Positions 1 to 13,442 are shown, numbered from the stretch's first letter. The stretch is DNA of 64,000 nt from Serinus canaria (GCF_022539315.1 NC_066333.1:10941001-11005000); one strand, 5' to 3'. The notes: generated by a model not told the origin, from the sequence alone. A program made the numbers and translations.

Positions 1-974
1 TAGAAAACAAATTTCCATTGTGCAGAAGGCCCACACAGCCTCCAGTTACCCCAGTCCCAATTTACCTAATCAGCACTACAGCTTACAAGCTCCAGCATTT
101 GTAAACTATTTACCACCTAGTTAAAAACAGCACAGGATGTTTGTTAGGAATATTTTAATTTCTATAGGGTACCAAGAGAATATGTTAGCATTTTCCTTTT
201 GATGTCAAGTGCTATCTACCAAACAAATCCACTTTTTTTTTTAATTCGAGAGATTGCAAAGTAGGTGGAGAGACTGCATTTGTAGGTTTATGATTCTTAT
301 TTAAGCAGCTGCTTACATAAATCCTCAGGTATGTATGATTAATTATTTGCTTTCTAATCCCTGTTCAAAAGAATGCATCTGCTTTTATGTTTACATCAGG
401 TTTTAGCAGCCTTTTTAAAGTATTTGACAAACTAAAACCACAGACACCTGTACATTCAAAAGAGTTCTTGTAATGCTATTGATACTCATCTGTTCCTCAG
501 CACATCTCTGCAGAGCTGTGGTGAGCTCTCACACATGATCTGCTTGCTGTGATATTTGGAGTTCAGTATATTTTTCATGATTGCATATTTTACAGAGTAG
601 AGAAGAGCACTCCAAACACTCATGTAGACAATGGATACTGGGCTAAAAACGTGGGTATTAGAGGAAAACAATCTATGGGAATACAGTAAAAGTGGAATCA
701 TTATGTTACTGAGTTACCTGGCAAGTCAGATCACAAAAGTTGCATTTGGGGTAGAAAAAAACTTTTCCAAGGTGAACTGACGTGAACAAGTCTTGAATTT
801 TCAATCCTTTTTAAGATCTTCATATTGAAGCCTTGACTAAGAGCCAGTTCCTTTGGAAGGATGGTTGAGCTGTCCTGCACTTGGACGAGACAAAGCTGAA
901 TCTCACCTGTTTCTCAGCAGAAAGCTTGAGCCAGAAATGAGCAGCCTAATGTGAATTATTGCAGCACATCCCAC
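1..974. other. Non-coding stretch, nothing recognised
   Basis: AT-rich, CpG-poor sequence with short homopolymer runs. The only open frame here, about 70 codons on the minus strand near 486-701, has no recognisable domain. No repeat family or RNA gene was recognised. It may be intergenic or intronic. Confidence 0.6.
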
Positions 975-1290
975 AGAAGGGTGTTATCTCATTGCAAAGC
1001 TCCCATACCTTCTCAGTGATTGCTCACGGGCAGCTCCTTGCAGCACTGACTCCTTTGTGCTCACAGCACAGCCAACAAACTCAGACTGTCCCCCCAGGCA
1101 GCTCTTTGATAGCCCCCATCCTTATGGGACACAGCTGTGGCCTGTTCCTAATCTTTGGTGCTTAGTACAGCTGCAACTCTTCAGGGGTGAGACTGCCCTC
1201 TGCACTATCTTTATTTCCTTTCTATCCCCCCCAGAAGTAGGAGGAGGGGGCTGGGATGCAGTTCCCCATGGCAGGGCAGCACCTTTACCA
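975..1290 (-). repeat. Decayed copy of palindromic foldback/MITE-like repeat
   Basis: Positions about 980-1207 align by eye with the reverse complement of the right arm and core of the element at 7310-7895. Shared blocks include the ATTGCAAAGCTCCC end, the GGGCAGCTCCTTGCAGCA block (1028-1045), CAGCCAACAAACTC, AGCCCCCATCCTTAT, and TTCCTAATCTTTGGTG followed by the CAGCTGCAACTC core. The TATA-like box of the fuller copy is degraded to a GATAG form here. Past about 1210 the match fades; a G-rich stretch to about 1290 may be the remains of the other arm, so that edge is uncertain. Strand is given relative to the copy at 7.3 kb. The family is not identified; a DNA-transposon MITE or a solo LTR derivative are both possible. 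Confidence 0.6.
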
Positions 1291-4200
1291 GCTTCTTTCA
1301 GGTGAGTTATCTTTCAGAGGACATTTACCATGCTCCTTCCTCCACTCAAGTTCATGCTGGATGTTGATGTGAATGTTGCAATCAAACAACCACAGAAATG
1401 TGAAAAAGAAATTGAACAGGACCTAGAAACACTGGCTAACATCTCCTGTAACAAGGCAGAATCAGCTGTGTCAAAATTGAGCCACTCTTCCATAAACATT
1501 CCTTACATGGACACTTCCCCACATTGGGACCTTCCCCATTGGATTTGGGTCCTGTATTTTTCTTTGGTTCTTAATTACTCCACGTTTTATTGTGCTTCAT
1601 TATCTGAAATAAATGTAATCCTTGTCAAACCAGTCAGTCTATTCATGGCACATGTAATACAAAGGCTTGTTACATCAAGCTCGCTGCCAGCCATAACTCA
1701 ACTCTTTTCCATTCAATTACAGAACACACTGATTTTCCTGCTGAGTCACCTCAAATTCAATTTCTCATTGAGAATTCAACTAAATTACTTGCCCATGAAT
1801 TAACAATGCTGAATGCTAATACAGACATTGAATTATATTACGTTTCAGTGACTAGAAGATGTAATTGCAGCTGGCAAGGTCTACTTAATTTTTCTTCTTT
1901 TTCAGTTTTGACTTCGTGATGGTGCCTTTTAAACCCAACAGTCAGTGGCAAAAAGATCCCATAACCATTTTGTAGGATTTGGAATGCACCCCATCAGATC
2001 ACACACACAATATTTCTGTTTTATCTACTAACTATAGCTCAGACATCTTTTTGGGGGTGGGCTGCAGGCAGAACTGGGTTAATGTCCCTGGGTTTGCTCA
2101 CTAAAATCTGATATCCTGAACCAAATTTCAGTGCATGAAGCATTCCTTGGTTAGCAGTCACCTGCTAGTGAAGTAAAGTAGGCAAATGGATGAAATCCAT
2201 GTAAGACAGGCATAATTAACTTGCTTTTTCCTCAAAGAATAAATATGTTATCTATCATAGACTTCTTCATTAATCTCAAGTGCTTTAACTCAAGTACTAA
2301 AAAATCTTAATCTAGACAAAATTAAAAATCCAGTCCAAATTATAGAGTAACTCCCAAATCTCACCTAGCTAAATCACCCACAATCCCAGATAGCCTTAAT
2401 AACTAACCAAACCTGATTAGCTATGAAAATTAAGCTGTAATTCCTTAGAACAATATTCTGGCATATGGAAGTAACACAAAATTGTCATCATCTGCTACAG
2501 GATTTGGAATATACTCACATTAGGAAATTTGAATTCAGCAAGATGTTTAGATTCGGAGTTTGATTTTGGTTTTAACTAGTAAAAAATGCATATTTGAAGC
2601 TAATTCTCTGTTTGCAAGAGAAACCAAAGACTTTCTAGGTGGATGAATATTTCTGAACAGTTGAACCTGTGATGGAGCTTTTCTTCCCAAGAAACCAGGA
2701 GAGCAGGTGTGGAAATGTTCTGCTGTGATCCAGTGAGATGGGTGAGGAACTAAGGCTGGAGAGCACAGTGGGGAAAACCTGCTGGGGATTTTTCCCTTTT
2801 TTTCTCTATTACGCTCAAGTCATTGATATATAATGAGGATTACTTCAGTAATAGTAGAATAACACACAGATATTGACAACTTAAATAATAATAAAAAATA
2901 TACTGACAGTTTAAAGCATACTCATCCATTAGCATCTGCAGCAATGATGTCAAATTCAGGTGCAAACAAACTCATGTAAGGACTTTGCAAATTCTTTGAA
3001 AATTCCAGCAAAATCCTTTGCAGGAGCATTTGCTGTGTCACCAAAATTCAAACATTTTTGCAGAGTAGCTGAGTTTCAAGCAGAACAAACCCTACCTGGC
3101 TTCCTGGCAGTCAGCCCAGTAACACAGTTCCAGTACAACTGCCTAGAAACTGGAGTACTGGCAAAGAATTTCATGTTTAAATTGTCCCAAAAATCAAATA
3201 AAATCTCAGAACACTGAAATCCAAGACAGAGACACATGTTTAGATGAAGTGAATTATTCTAACACAAATTTTCAGGTGCAATTACTGAGTAGTTAAAGTC
3301 ACACACACAGTTCCCCATCTCTGACTGCACTTCCTTGTACAACACATGCACTTCTAAACAGCAGAACAAACTTGCCCACAATTTATTTGAGCTATCCTTC
3401 CATGTACATGGCAAATGCAGAGAAGTACTGAAAGAAAGCTAGAAATGTTAAAACAGCATGTGCTTTTTCTGGATTCAGAATGATATTGATATTCAGCCTC
3501 TAAATAAGTTAGTGCCTGGAATACCTTATCTGTTTTCTAAAACTCTTATGTTGCTATAAATGGCTAAGCCACTATTTTTAATGACAATTAAAAACAGCAA
3601 TGATATCAAGAGATGTTACTGCTGAGTGTGATACTTTTTTTTCTATATTTTCTGACTTTCTTTTCCTCATGGCATAAAGTCTGTTTTCCTGTTTTTACTT
3701 TATACTAATGGATAATTTACTAATCCAACAGGAAATCTCTATCTGTTTTTATTGGCTTTTAATTTTTAATCAAAGAGATCTGTAATTTTAATAGTTTATG
3801 TCTCCATTCCTTGCTGTGGTTATATCAGCTTTGCTTTTATCTTCCAGTATGGATAACCATTGACAATTCTACAAATGAAGTAAAATTAGGGTTGAAAGCT
3901 GAGTTACAAGAAGAGACTCGAGGAGCCATTCAAGCTACATTATAAACTGGATCCTTTACGGGATTGCTGGTAATTCCAGAAGCCAACCTGAGCACTGGAC
4001 TGGCAACCAGCCACCTCTGCTCCTACCCTGCTGTAAATGCTCCCAGAGGATCCTGGAGACCTCCAGAAAACAGATATAACAATGAACAAATACACAAGCA
4101 AAATGCTCCTGTCCAAAGCCGAATGAAACCCATCAGAATGTCAGCTCAAATCACCTCAGTGAAAGGAACTTTCCTTCAAGATGTGTGTTCTTGTGCTCCT

Positions 4201-7200
4201 TCTGTACTGGAGCATCACAGGGCTGTGAATTATTACAAATGCTGGCACTTGGGGACTGGCTAAGCTTGTGGGAACGATGTTCTCCTCTAGATGATTACCA
4301 AGCATTCATCTGGCTAATGCGAGGCCAAATCTGGCCTGACTGCCTGGCTCAGGGGAATGTAATTAACTCTGCAGTCAGGTTGCATTTGCCAAGGAGGATG
4401 AGCCCAGGGTGAAGGCACAGGAGCTAGAGCTGATGCTGCCACCCAGAGCACAGAGATGGACTCGCCACAAAGCCAGGACAGGCTTTTTTCACATCAAAAC
4501 TGCTCAGACAGCGAGCAACCCTTTATGGCAATCAACATAAAAAAATTAAAATAATTCCATATTCTTTTAAATTTCACTACGTCTTTGACCAGTTAGAAAA
4601 CGGCTCCTTACACTCTTACATCTCACTCCTCACATCAAAACACCCACACCACTAAAGGGTGACCTTAGGAAAGCTTGTTTGAAAACAGCTAAGTACATCT
4701 AAGTGTTATTGATTGCACGAGTAATAGCGCCAAAAGTGATTACACAGTGTGGTACTTACAAAAATAATTACACTTCAGAAAATCAAAATTAATTTGTACA
4801 CTTCTGATACACTTTTGAAGTTGTTGACATTTCATTGTAGTGCTCCTAATGAACTGAAAATTATTAATAATTGTTTCTACTTCAGTGTGACAAATGTCAT
4901 TTAGGTTAGGATGTGAATTTGTCAGTTCCTCATCAGATCACTGAGTTGACTTTTGGCTCATGTTAATTTGAAAGGGGGGTTATTTGTATTTATCAGATGC
5001 AAGTCTACACAAGCCAACCACATTATCACTATGTTTGCTGGTTCCTAACTGTGAAACATTTTATGTGGTGTAGTCCTCTTTTCCTAGAAATCACTCTAAA
5101 GGTGTAAAAACAATGGAAAATTAAGTTCTCTGGACAAAACATTAATTTTTTTTTTCTTCAAAACACTTTACAAGAAAAAATGATATAAACTAGATCAGTA
5201 AAATTAGCATAACCCCAGGGCCACTCTCTGAAATAGCATTTCCTTTTTTATTCCCCTACCAAGCAAATTTAGTCTAATTTTAACAGAGAGTGAACTACAA
5301 TGTTCAGTTATGGGAAATAATTAAATTAATAGCAAAATCTGTGTAAAGCAAAAGTCAAATCATATTATGCCTCAGTGCTTGTCTCATACAGCACATCACT
5401 CCTCTAAGGTTATACAATTAAAACAAATAAGGAATTCAGCTTCCAAAACACTTTCAATAAAAATGCTAAGGGCTTTTCGAGCACTTTCAAAGTATGAGAT
5501 AAGTAAAAGTCACACATGCAAAGTCTTGCTACTCTTGCTGTTCCAATTTTATAGTCAGGTGAAGTGACAAGCAGATGATTTGTCTGGGCAATTACAGCAA
5601 ACCAATAACAAACCTGCAAACAGAGTTTTGGAAGACCTGTCTCCAGGCTGCTCAGGGAGTTCTTATCTACTGCCCTCAATTTTGACAGGAGTCCTTGCCT
5701 CAGGACACCCTATCAAGATTCAAGTTACTTTCCAATAGCTGATCTAAAAGTGCATAGACTGAAACATCTAGGTTTTGACAATTTTTAGAAAAAGAAGCTT
5801 CATTTTTCACAAAACTCCTCACATTTTTTACCATTACTTTTAATCCATGGATGGACAAAATTGGGGAGTTTCTCTCCAAAGAATTGTTCTAATACAATTT
5901 CTATCCAATGCAATTGTTTTAAGTGCTATGTGAGCAGTACTTTCAGTCATATATAAGCAATTGGTGGTTTCCCAAGAATGAGCAATTATCAAGAACCAGG
6001 TTTGTAAAACCCAAGCCTGATGCAATGATAACTGCATTAACATCTGAGAAGTGTTATCACTTATCTAGAGCTTGGTTCACTAGGTCTGACTGATGATAAA
6101 ACCCTGGTTGTAGAGGTTGAATTCAGAAGCCTGCAGCTTGTGCTGTGGCTGGGAAATGGGTGCTCCTGCTTTTCCACAAATCCAAGGGGCACACAGGCAG
6201 GTTTGGAAGAACAGCTTGCACAAACCCACCCAGTCAGTAAATCCATCTTTGTTTACAGAACCCCAAGAAAACAGACCCAAAGAAAGTACCAGTATATGTG
6301 TTTTTACTAGATCAGGGTGGAATTTTCATTCCTTTGTTAACCCTGAAAGCACATGGTAAACAAAACACACTTGAACCTGATTTCTATTGTACTTTGCAAT
6401 TAAAGACCAAGGAAGGGCTATTTGAGGAACTTGTTTTCTCAGAAACACAAGAGGATATCCAACACACTGATAAAAGCAGTTGAAGTGGTCAAACACCAGT
6501 AGCAAATCAGCAGCCAAATAGTTTGGCACAGCCAGAGCCATCTTTTGGTTATAACCCTGCCCCACTGCTCACCCACACTGATCACAAGCTGTTTCACCTG
6601 CAGTAGGCAAGCACAAACCTCCCCAAACAAAACACCTGCCTCAGTTCTGCCTTTACATTCTCATCAGCAATTTTCCACTTTTCCCCTAATCAATACATTA
6701 AACAGAACAATTAAACTGACTAGAAAGGTACATCTTTATTTTCATCTTCTGCTTTCCTCCTTCATTCCAGTCACCTCTAAATCTCTGGTTTATCCCTGTT
6801 CAGCATTATCAGACTGATAATATTTAGATTTGTGATGTTTATTTCTCCTACAGTCCCAGTTCTCAGGCTCTTAAGATTATTTGAGAATCCCAACTCCAAT
6901 TTAAAATCCTTATATTGCTAGCTCTCAAGTTCTGGAGAACTGTATGAAAGCATAACTCAAGTGTACTCTAAAAGCTTTATGTGAAAGGCAAAGAAAAGCT
7001 TTATTCTGAACAAAACAGAAAAACAGAGACTGTTTTTAACATGTTTTCAGAATTGCTCGTTGGAGATTTTTTTAATTGCTAGGATTTATGAAGTAATTAT
7101 GGGTAGGTGCCATTTTCTGATCACAAATTGATATTTCATATAAACATCACAAACCTGGTGTGGTCTATAACAGGCCAAATATTTCCAAGGAGCACTGCCA

Positions 7201-7309
7201 GAACAGCAGAGGGTCAACATTAAATGGCCAAAAACACCTCCTTGTACCAACTTGTCCATGATAGTGAGATATAAATGGCAACAAACTGCAGCAAAACTTT
7301 GCCCTAGTG
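1291..7309. other. Non-coding stretch between the two foldback-repeat copies
   Basis: No gene or known repeat was recognised. A 157-codon open frame at 1330-1803 (+) has no domain, and its C-terminal half is simply hydrophobic and Ser/Leu-rich, as AT/pyrimidine-rich non-coding DNA often gives. The part at about 4680-4980 is AT-rich, dense in TAATT/AATTA motifs and free of simple repeats. This resembles conserved non-coding elements, but conservation cannot be judged from one sequence. Confidence 0.55.
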
Positions 7310-7552
7310 ACATGACCCACTTGCTCACACTCTGGCTTGAAGAATGGAGGCACACCCAACCACCCCAAGTGCAAAATTACACTTCAAAAGTGCTATCAGC
7401 TTATTGCAAAGCTCCCCTACCTTCTCTGTGATTGCTCATGGGCAGCTCCTTGCAGCATGGACTCCTTCTTCTCCAGAGCACAGCCAACAAACTCCAACTC
7501 CCAGCTCACATGGCAGCCCCATTCCTTATGGGGTGCCCCCCACCACAGCCAC

Positions 7553-7562
7553 CCTTTTATGG
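7553..7562 (-). promoter_or_regulatory. TATA-like box, left arm of foldback element
   Basis: The minus strand reads CCATAAAAGG followed by GTGGCTGTGG, pointing leftward out of the core. It is the inverted counterpart of the box at 7691-7700. Whether it drives transcription is not known. Confidence 0.35.
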
Positions 7563-7690
7563 AGGATGGAATGTACCAGAACAGTGCAGAGGGCAATCAC
7601 ACCCTGACGAGTTGCAGCTGCACTAATCACCAAAGATTAGGAACAGCCCTGCCCTTCACAGGCCCCAGCTGTGCCCAATAAGGATGGGGG

Positions 7691-7700
7691 CTATAAAAGG
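7691..7700 (+). promoter_or_regulatory. TATA-like box, right arm of foldback element
   Basis: CTATAAAAGG, preceded by a G-run, is a close match to a vertebrate TATA box and points rightward. Any start site would be expected near 7720-7725. It mirrors the box on the other arm. Function is inferred only. Confidence 0.4.
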
Positions 7701-10700
7701 GTGGGTGAGGGACTCCTGGAGTTTGTTAGCCCTGCTGTGAGGAAGGAGGAGCCGGTGCTGCAAGGAGCTGCCCATGAGGAATTGCTGAGAAGCTATGGGA
7801 GCTTTGCAATAAGGTAACATTCTTGAATTCTCATTTTGTACTTGGTGTTGTTGGATATGCCTCTACTGTTCAGGCCAGCAAGCATCCCATGAGAAAGAAC
7901 ATTCCAGGTTGTTCTGACTTGTGGGTTCTTGTTGGAGTTTGCTGCTGAAGGAGCTGAGCTGTGAGGGATGCTGCTCCTGTCTGTGGTTATGTTCAAAAGG
8001 AGATGCAGACCCTGTTTATTCTGCTAACTGTGGGACAGCAGCAAAAATAAACTTAAGAGAGCTGGGCTGTGTGAGACATCAGCAAGGTTAAAAACCTTTT
8101 ATTTTATTGACTTGAAAGCTGCAGTCTGCTAAGCCAGAGGGGTGGGGGGAAAAAACTGCAGTTGCTGTAGAGGGGAGCCAGGTGCTGTGTCAGGTAATGC
8201 TGGTTTAGAATTACTCCATTTTCTTGGAGTTGTCCTTCCAGAGTTTGCAAAGAAGCTTTGAACTCATCACAGATGTCTGTGTCTGGAGAACTTATGAGCT
8301 GGTTCACTAATTACGGAACAGGGTGGAAAGGTTACAGCTAAAAAGCTACAATATAGGCAGATCTGCAAACCTTAATTATACTTTAGTTTTGCTCCTGTTC
8401 AGGCTTCAGTTGGAACATCATTTAGAGGTTAGTGTATTGCTCGGAGGTATGAATACAAATCCTTAATTAACACCACAGTGAAGAACTTTGGTTACTTATT
8501 TGGTCTGAGATTTGAAAAAGAAAAAGCCTAACTGAATAATGATATGTTCCCCTGAAGTAGAAAATTTGCACCTTGCTAATATTTTTTTCCAAACCTTTTG
8601 ATTTTAAATTAAGAGTAGTGGTTTTGTGATTAAACCCCTGGGTAGAAATTCAGCAAATTTGAGTTCTGTTCTCAGGTCTGAGCCAGACTCATTGTGTGAC
8701 CCTGGGTTAGATGTTGGTCATCAGGGCTGGCTTTCCAGCACCCATCTGCTTTTAATTGCCAGGACAGTGCAGCTGAGAGGTTGCCAATGGGACTAGCAGG
8801 ACTTTTTGCATTAGCTGTAGTTGACTTTGGATCAGACCCTTTTGTCTGTGCCTTTCTTAAATATACCTAGGAAGAACTAGGCTGTGGTTAACTGGTGTAT
8901 TGGAATTAATAAGCATTGTGCACTGTAGAGAAATTACAGATAGGAGAACTTCTGAAGGAAAGAAATGCGTTTAGTATAGCCAAGTTTTAAAATATAAATG
9001 CTTATGTTGTGTTTTCCTGTTGTGTTAAGGTAACAATTCAGCAACTTTCCAAGTAGTCTCTGAAGTGTAAGACCCCATCACACAGCTTTAAAATGTCTAG
9101 TTTTTACCCCATTGGAAGAAAACAAAGGAATACAACCAAATATTTCCCCTCATGAAAGGCTGGTCCTGGTGATACACCTGCAGTTGTTTAAGAAAGGTAA
9201 TTTGATTTGTGTGCCACCATCAGCCCAGCACCTTCTAGGCCATTTGTGTTCTTCTGAATACTTGGATAGGGGAAAAAAACAACATCTTACAAGAAACCCT
9301 GATAGTTAAGTTGAAGTTCTAGACTCTGCATTTGACACTTGTTTTGGGCTGAAGTGAAGAACCTTAGTTAGCAAACAAAACTGAAATTATTTTGAGGGGT
9401 TGATTGTTTTACTTCTCCTCTTCCAATTTAATCTGTTGTTTCTTCCTGTGTGCTGTTCATTGCTTCATTATGTGGGGAGTATTTCAGTGTAACAGAGTTA
9501 AATGGTGCTGGTACATCCATGCCAGACAAAGCAGGCATGAGTTCTGCTGTGAGAAGCAAGGAGTAACTGGCAGGGTCCATTCCAGCTCCTCCCATATCTA
9601 GACCCCCATCAGTCTGACAGGTTGGATGAAGAGACATAAAGCAGATTAGGGAGTAATGACTGGAGGAGAAATTGTATGAAGTTATTTTCACATTTAGATC
9701 AGGATCATTTTAACCAGAATCTCAGGAGCCATTATTTTAAGCATTAGTGGTTAATGTAGTACACTACATTAAGTTTTATGCACAGCATTTGGAACCTTGG
9801 GATGGCTGCTGTAAACTTTCCATCACTGCTGGTTTGCACAATGACCTTTTATCTTCATTAGGAAATACTCTGAAATTGCTCTAAGTGTACCAGTATGGAT
9901 TCTTTGGTGGTGTAAATTAGGATATGTGTTGATGTTAATGGGGCTGTTTGCATTTATTAGTATAAATTAGTTTTAGTATTCTCTCACATCATAAATCACA
10001 ATGGACATCAGCAAAGTCATTTGGCAGCAGTGATGTACAAACAGTGAAAATGAGAAAACAATTGACTCCATTCTTCAATGTTTAGTGGCAGGAATGTGTC
10101 TGAAGCATGTGAGTGTGTATTTCCCAAGCTTCACCCTTCCTTGATGTGAAGCAGTGGATGAACAGGAGCAGTGACAAAGGACGAGTTCTAATAAAGTAGT
10201 TGGACAGGAAAGAATAACCCAGATCTAAACCTTGAGTCCCTGTTGTTACTGACAACCGCATGAAAAAATTTGAATTTTGGAGATGTTACCATAAAACAAA
10301 TGCATAATACAAATAATAATTCATAGGTAGGTAAATGGCAGCTAGTCAGGCAAGCCTGAACATCTGTTTTGTAGTGGATGAACATTAAACACTTCTGGCA
10401 TCTAGTGCTCTATTTTTATACCAAAAATCCATACAATATTTAAACCCTTTTCATGCTGCATTTTGAGTCATTATTCCATATTGATATCATACAAAGCTGT
10501 GATTTCCTTATGTAGGAAAAACACTTTCTGGGTTTATTTGTTGAGGAATTTGTAAGGAAAAGTTGTATAGAATATAGAAATTTTTAGATAGCAGAAAGTA
10601 TTTAATCATGAAAATGGCTTTCTCAAGTGATTTTTCTTTATGACAAACCAAATATGTATTATATTATTTGTGGATCAGTATATCTAACATCAGCACACAT

Positions 10701-12486
10701 TGCTGTTTATTGGCTCATTTTATCATGCTGAACTGTCACAAAGTTCTTATTAATCTGTCTCTGAAGGATCAAAATGCTTTAATAAATATGTTAGTTCCTT
10801 TAGATCTTGGGCTGAAATGAAAGTGTTAGTTAAATGTACTGTGACTTTGAGTGAAGACACCTTTAGAGAGACTGGAAATGGGAGCGTGTCACACAAACCC
10901 AAGTTTGACAAAGCAGACTGGATCTTTCTCTTAATGGCCAATTAGGAATTAAATAAAAATGTAAAAAGACAAAGTGAGAGACTTCTTCTAGACAAAATGT
11001 GAGACTTCCTTCTGTGATATGATTGATTTATCAAAGGAATGATTAACTTTTCAGTTTTTTAGGGTAAGCTCTTTGCTTGTGTGGGGTGTTCATTTACCTG
11101 GTCAGTTTGTGCTTTTAGGTCTGTACACAAAATAAATGCATGTATTGCACAAGGATTCAGAAAGGTGCTCACCTTTCATTACTTCGAAGAGGTAGATAAC
11201 AAGTTGAGTTTTTACTTTATTCAGGACATGAAAATCCATGTGCTTTATTTAGCTGCCAGTGGCAAACCAGGAGAGGGCCTAAAGGACAGGCAGTCCCTAA
11301 GAGGACTGCAAGACCCTTCTGCAGAGGGGACTCTTTTAAAGGCAGAAAGCTCATTTTTCCAGAGTCAGAATAAGTGTGGCTTCTGGGCACACAGCAGCAA
11401 GTGTTTGGTTTCTGTGAAGGGATCAAAATGTTGTGCAAGGAGGAGTGGATGATGCACCACTGCCACTTCAAAGGGAGAGTTCACTTTAATAACAGCATCA
11501 GGTTTAAGAAGAAGGAATTTAGACCATCCCTGTGATATTGTCATTGGTCATGGCAATACAAGTTCAGGTTGCTTGGCAGCTCTCCCCAGGTGAACCTACA
11601 AACCTTGGAGGGTGAGCCCTCTGCAGGGTGAGCAAGGCTTTTCCTGGAGCTGTGTGCCAAGTGAGCCTGCATTTCACCATCTCAAGGATTATACCAAAGA
11701 TCTTTCTTCTGTTACGTTTTCTAACCTGCTGAGATCATAACATCACAGCATGGTTTTTGGTTTTATGCACAGGTTTGAGAAGCAAATGCTGAACTTGAAG
11801 TGCCCAAACCTTTCCATATATCTCTTATTTGAGGATCTCAAATGTCTTGCGTAAAACAGAGTAACAAAAGTTGAATGCTATGTTATTTATTTCAGCTGTC
11901 ATCAGGAAATGCTCCACAAGTATCAGAATCTTGTATTTTTGTAATAAACCAGCTTTTGATGCTTTGCTCACATTGAAATGTCAATGGCAATTAGCAGTTT
12001 TAGATGAACACCCAGATGTGGCAACAGAATTTTATTGATGTCTACAGTAGTGAACATGTTGAAGGCCAAGACATGGGAGTAGTCAGGTCTGTAAGGCTTC
12101 TCAGAAAACCAAATCCATGGGGCTGGAAGTTAATTGGTTTTCCAATGGGAGTCTTGTCTCTGTGCAGCCACAGAAGAATAGATCTCCTTTCCACTCAGGG
12201 GTAGTTTGCACAGCCCATCCATCCATCGTTTGCTTCCTTAGGAGTGTTAACAGTTTAGCACTCCTTTATTTCCCTTAAATCTTAGCAACAATCCATGATA
12301 TTGTTACAGTACATTACATGGCTTTTCCTCTGTGTCATTGTGTATTGCCATTGGGAAATGAAGCATAAAAGGCTGCCATTAGAGCACATCATTAAATAAG
12401 ACTGCATGAATTCCAACTGTTGAACAATTGATCAGTTCCATTTTGAGCCAAAGAAATGTTTTATCCCAGTTGAGTTCTTTTAATAT

Positions 12487-12499
12487 AAAAAAAAAAAAA
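12487..12499 (+). repeat. Poly(A) run
   Basis: Thirteen consecutive A. No upstream retroposed sequence was recognised, so it is not called as a retroposon tail. Confidence 0.8.
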
Positions 12500-13424
12500 T
12501 CCGTGTTTTAGTGGTGCCTTAAATTTCCTTTAGCTTTTCTTTGAGAAATTGTGCAGTAATATCAGCCTCTCTCTTGTAAAGGAAAAGATCAAAGCATACC
12601 AGAACTTATGTACATGTGCTAAATGTGGGAAAGTTAGAAATTAACTCCCAAGTGCTGTAAGTTTTCTGAATTATCTGAAAGTGATTCATGCTGAGGGGTT
12701 GTTTCAAGACCCTGTTTTAGCTGGGTGCAAAGCACAGTCACAGTTGCTCAGTTAACTGCAGCCAGAAATGTTGAAGCTGAATCCAGTCTCATTTTTTTTG
12801 GTTGTGCAGAAGTTGTTCAGTTCTCTCCAGTCTGCTGCTTCACTCTTTTTGAAGCTGTGGTGTTTTGCTGTGGTGTATTTTTGAAGCTCTTTGAGTGTTT
12901 CCCTGGTGTTTTATTCCCCAGGGCCTGAATGCACAAGTGTAGGAGCAGATCAATAGGGACAGGGATCCACTTGAGCCCTGAATTCTGTTTTCCTGCCCAT
13001 GTTCAAACATGACCTGAGCCATCCATATCCTCTGGCTTTCCTTCAGTGACCTCATCTCAGTCCATGGCACTTAAACCATGGAGTGCTCTGTGAAAACCCA
13101 AAAAACTTCACTGGAACTGCACAGGGGCAGAGCTGCTCCAGGCAGCCCAGAGCAGAATGGGCATCTTGGATGCTGCAGGGGGGAGCTCACACCACTCCTG
13201 GCAGGGCTAAGGAGGTGTTTTCATGCTGTGCCTGATTAAAAGAATTTCTTGGTGATATTTCTGCACTAAACAAAGCTGATTTCTGAGCTGGGCCTCAATG
13301 AGAACTTATTTTCCATAGAACAGTAGCTAAAAGGCAGATCCATGAGATTCTAATACCTGTAAAATAATAAGATAACAATACCTGTGGAAAAAAGCCCCAA
13401 GCTATAATGTCAAGACCTACACCT

Positions 13425-13442
13425 GATTTATTTATTTATTTA
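13425..13442 (+). repeat. (TTTA)n microsatellite, short
   Basis: About four TTTA units within an AT-rich context. Confidence 0.7.

Larger units (their letters stand above)
7310..7895 (+). repeat. Palindromic foldback/MITE-like element, long inverted arms
   Basis: The two halves are inverted copies of each other. The left arm is about 7310-7562, the right arm about 7691-7895, and they flank a 128-bp core at 7563-7690. Perfect inverted matches include 23 nt (7435-7457 with 7756-7778) and 17 nt (7400-7416 with 7797-7813). Weaker matching continues outward: a left AGGCACACCCAACCACCCC block pairs with the right arm near 7840-7862, and CTTGCT/AGCAAG blocks pair near the outer ends. The left arm carries about 35 bp not present in the right. 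Each arm starts at the core with an outward-facing TATA-like box. No open frame for a transposase or other protein is present, so it is non-autonomous. Target-site duplications were not resolved, so class (MITE, foldback element, or rearranged LTR) is open. Confidence 0.7.

Noticed and set aside
1330..1803. 157-codon open frame starting after the decayed foldback repeat
   Set aside because: Acidic start then a hydrophobic, Ser/Leu-rich tail without any domain. No splice or promoter support.
7337..7681. 114-codon and shorter plus-strand frames in the foldback element
   Set aside because: They read through an inverted-repeat arm and the core; no transposase-like or other domain is present.
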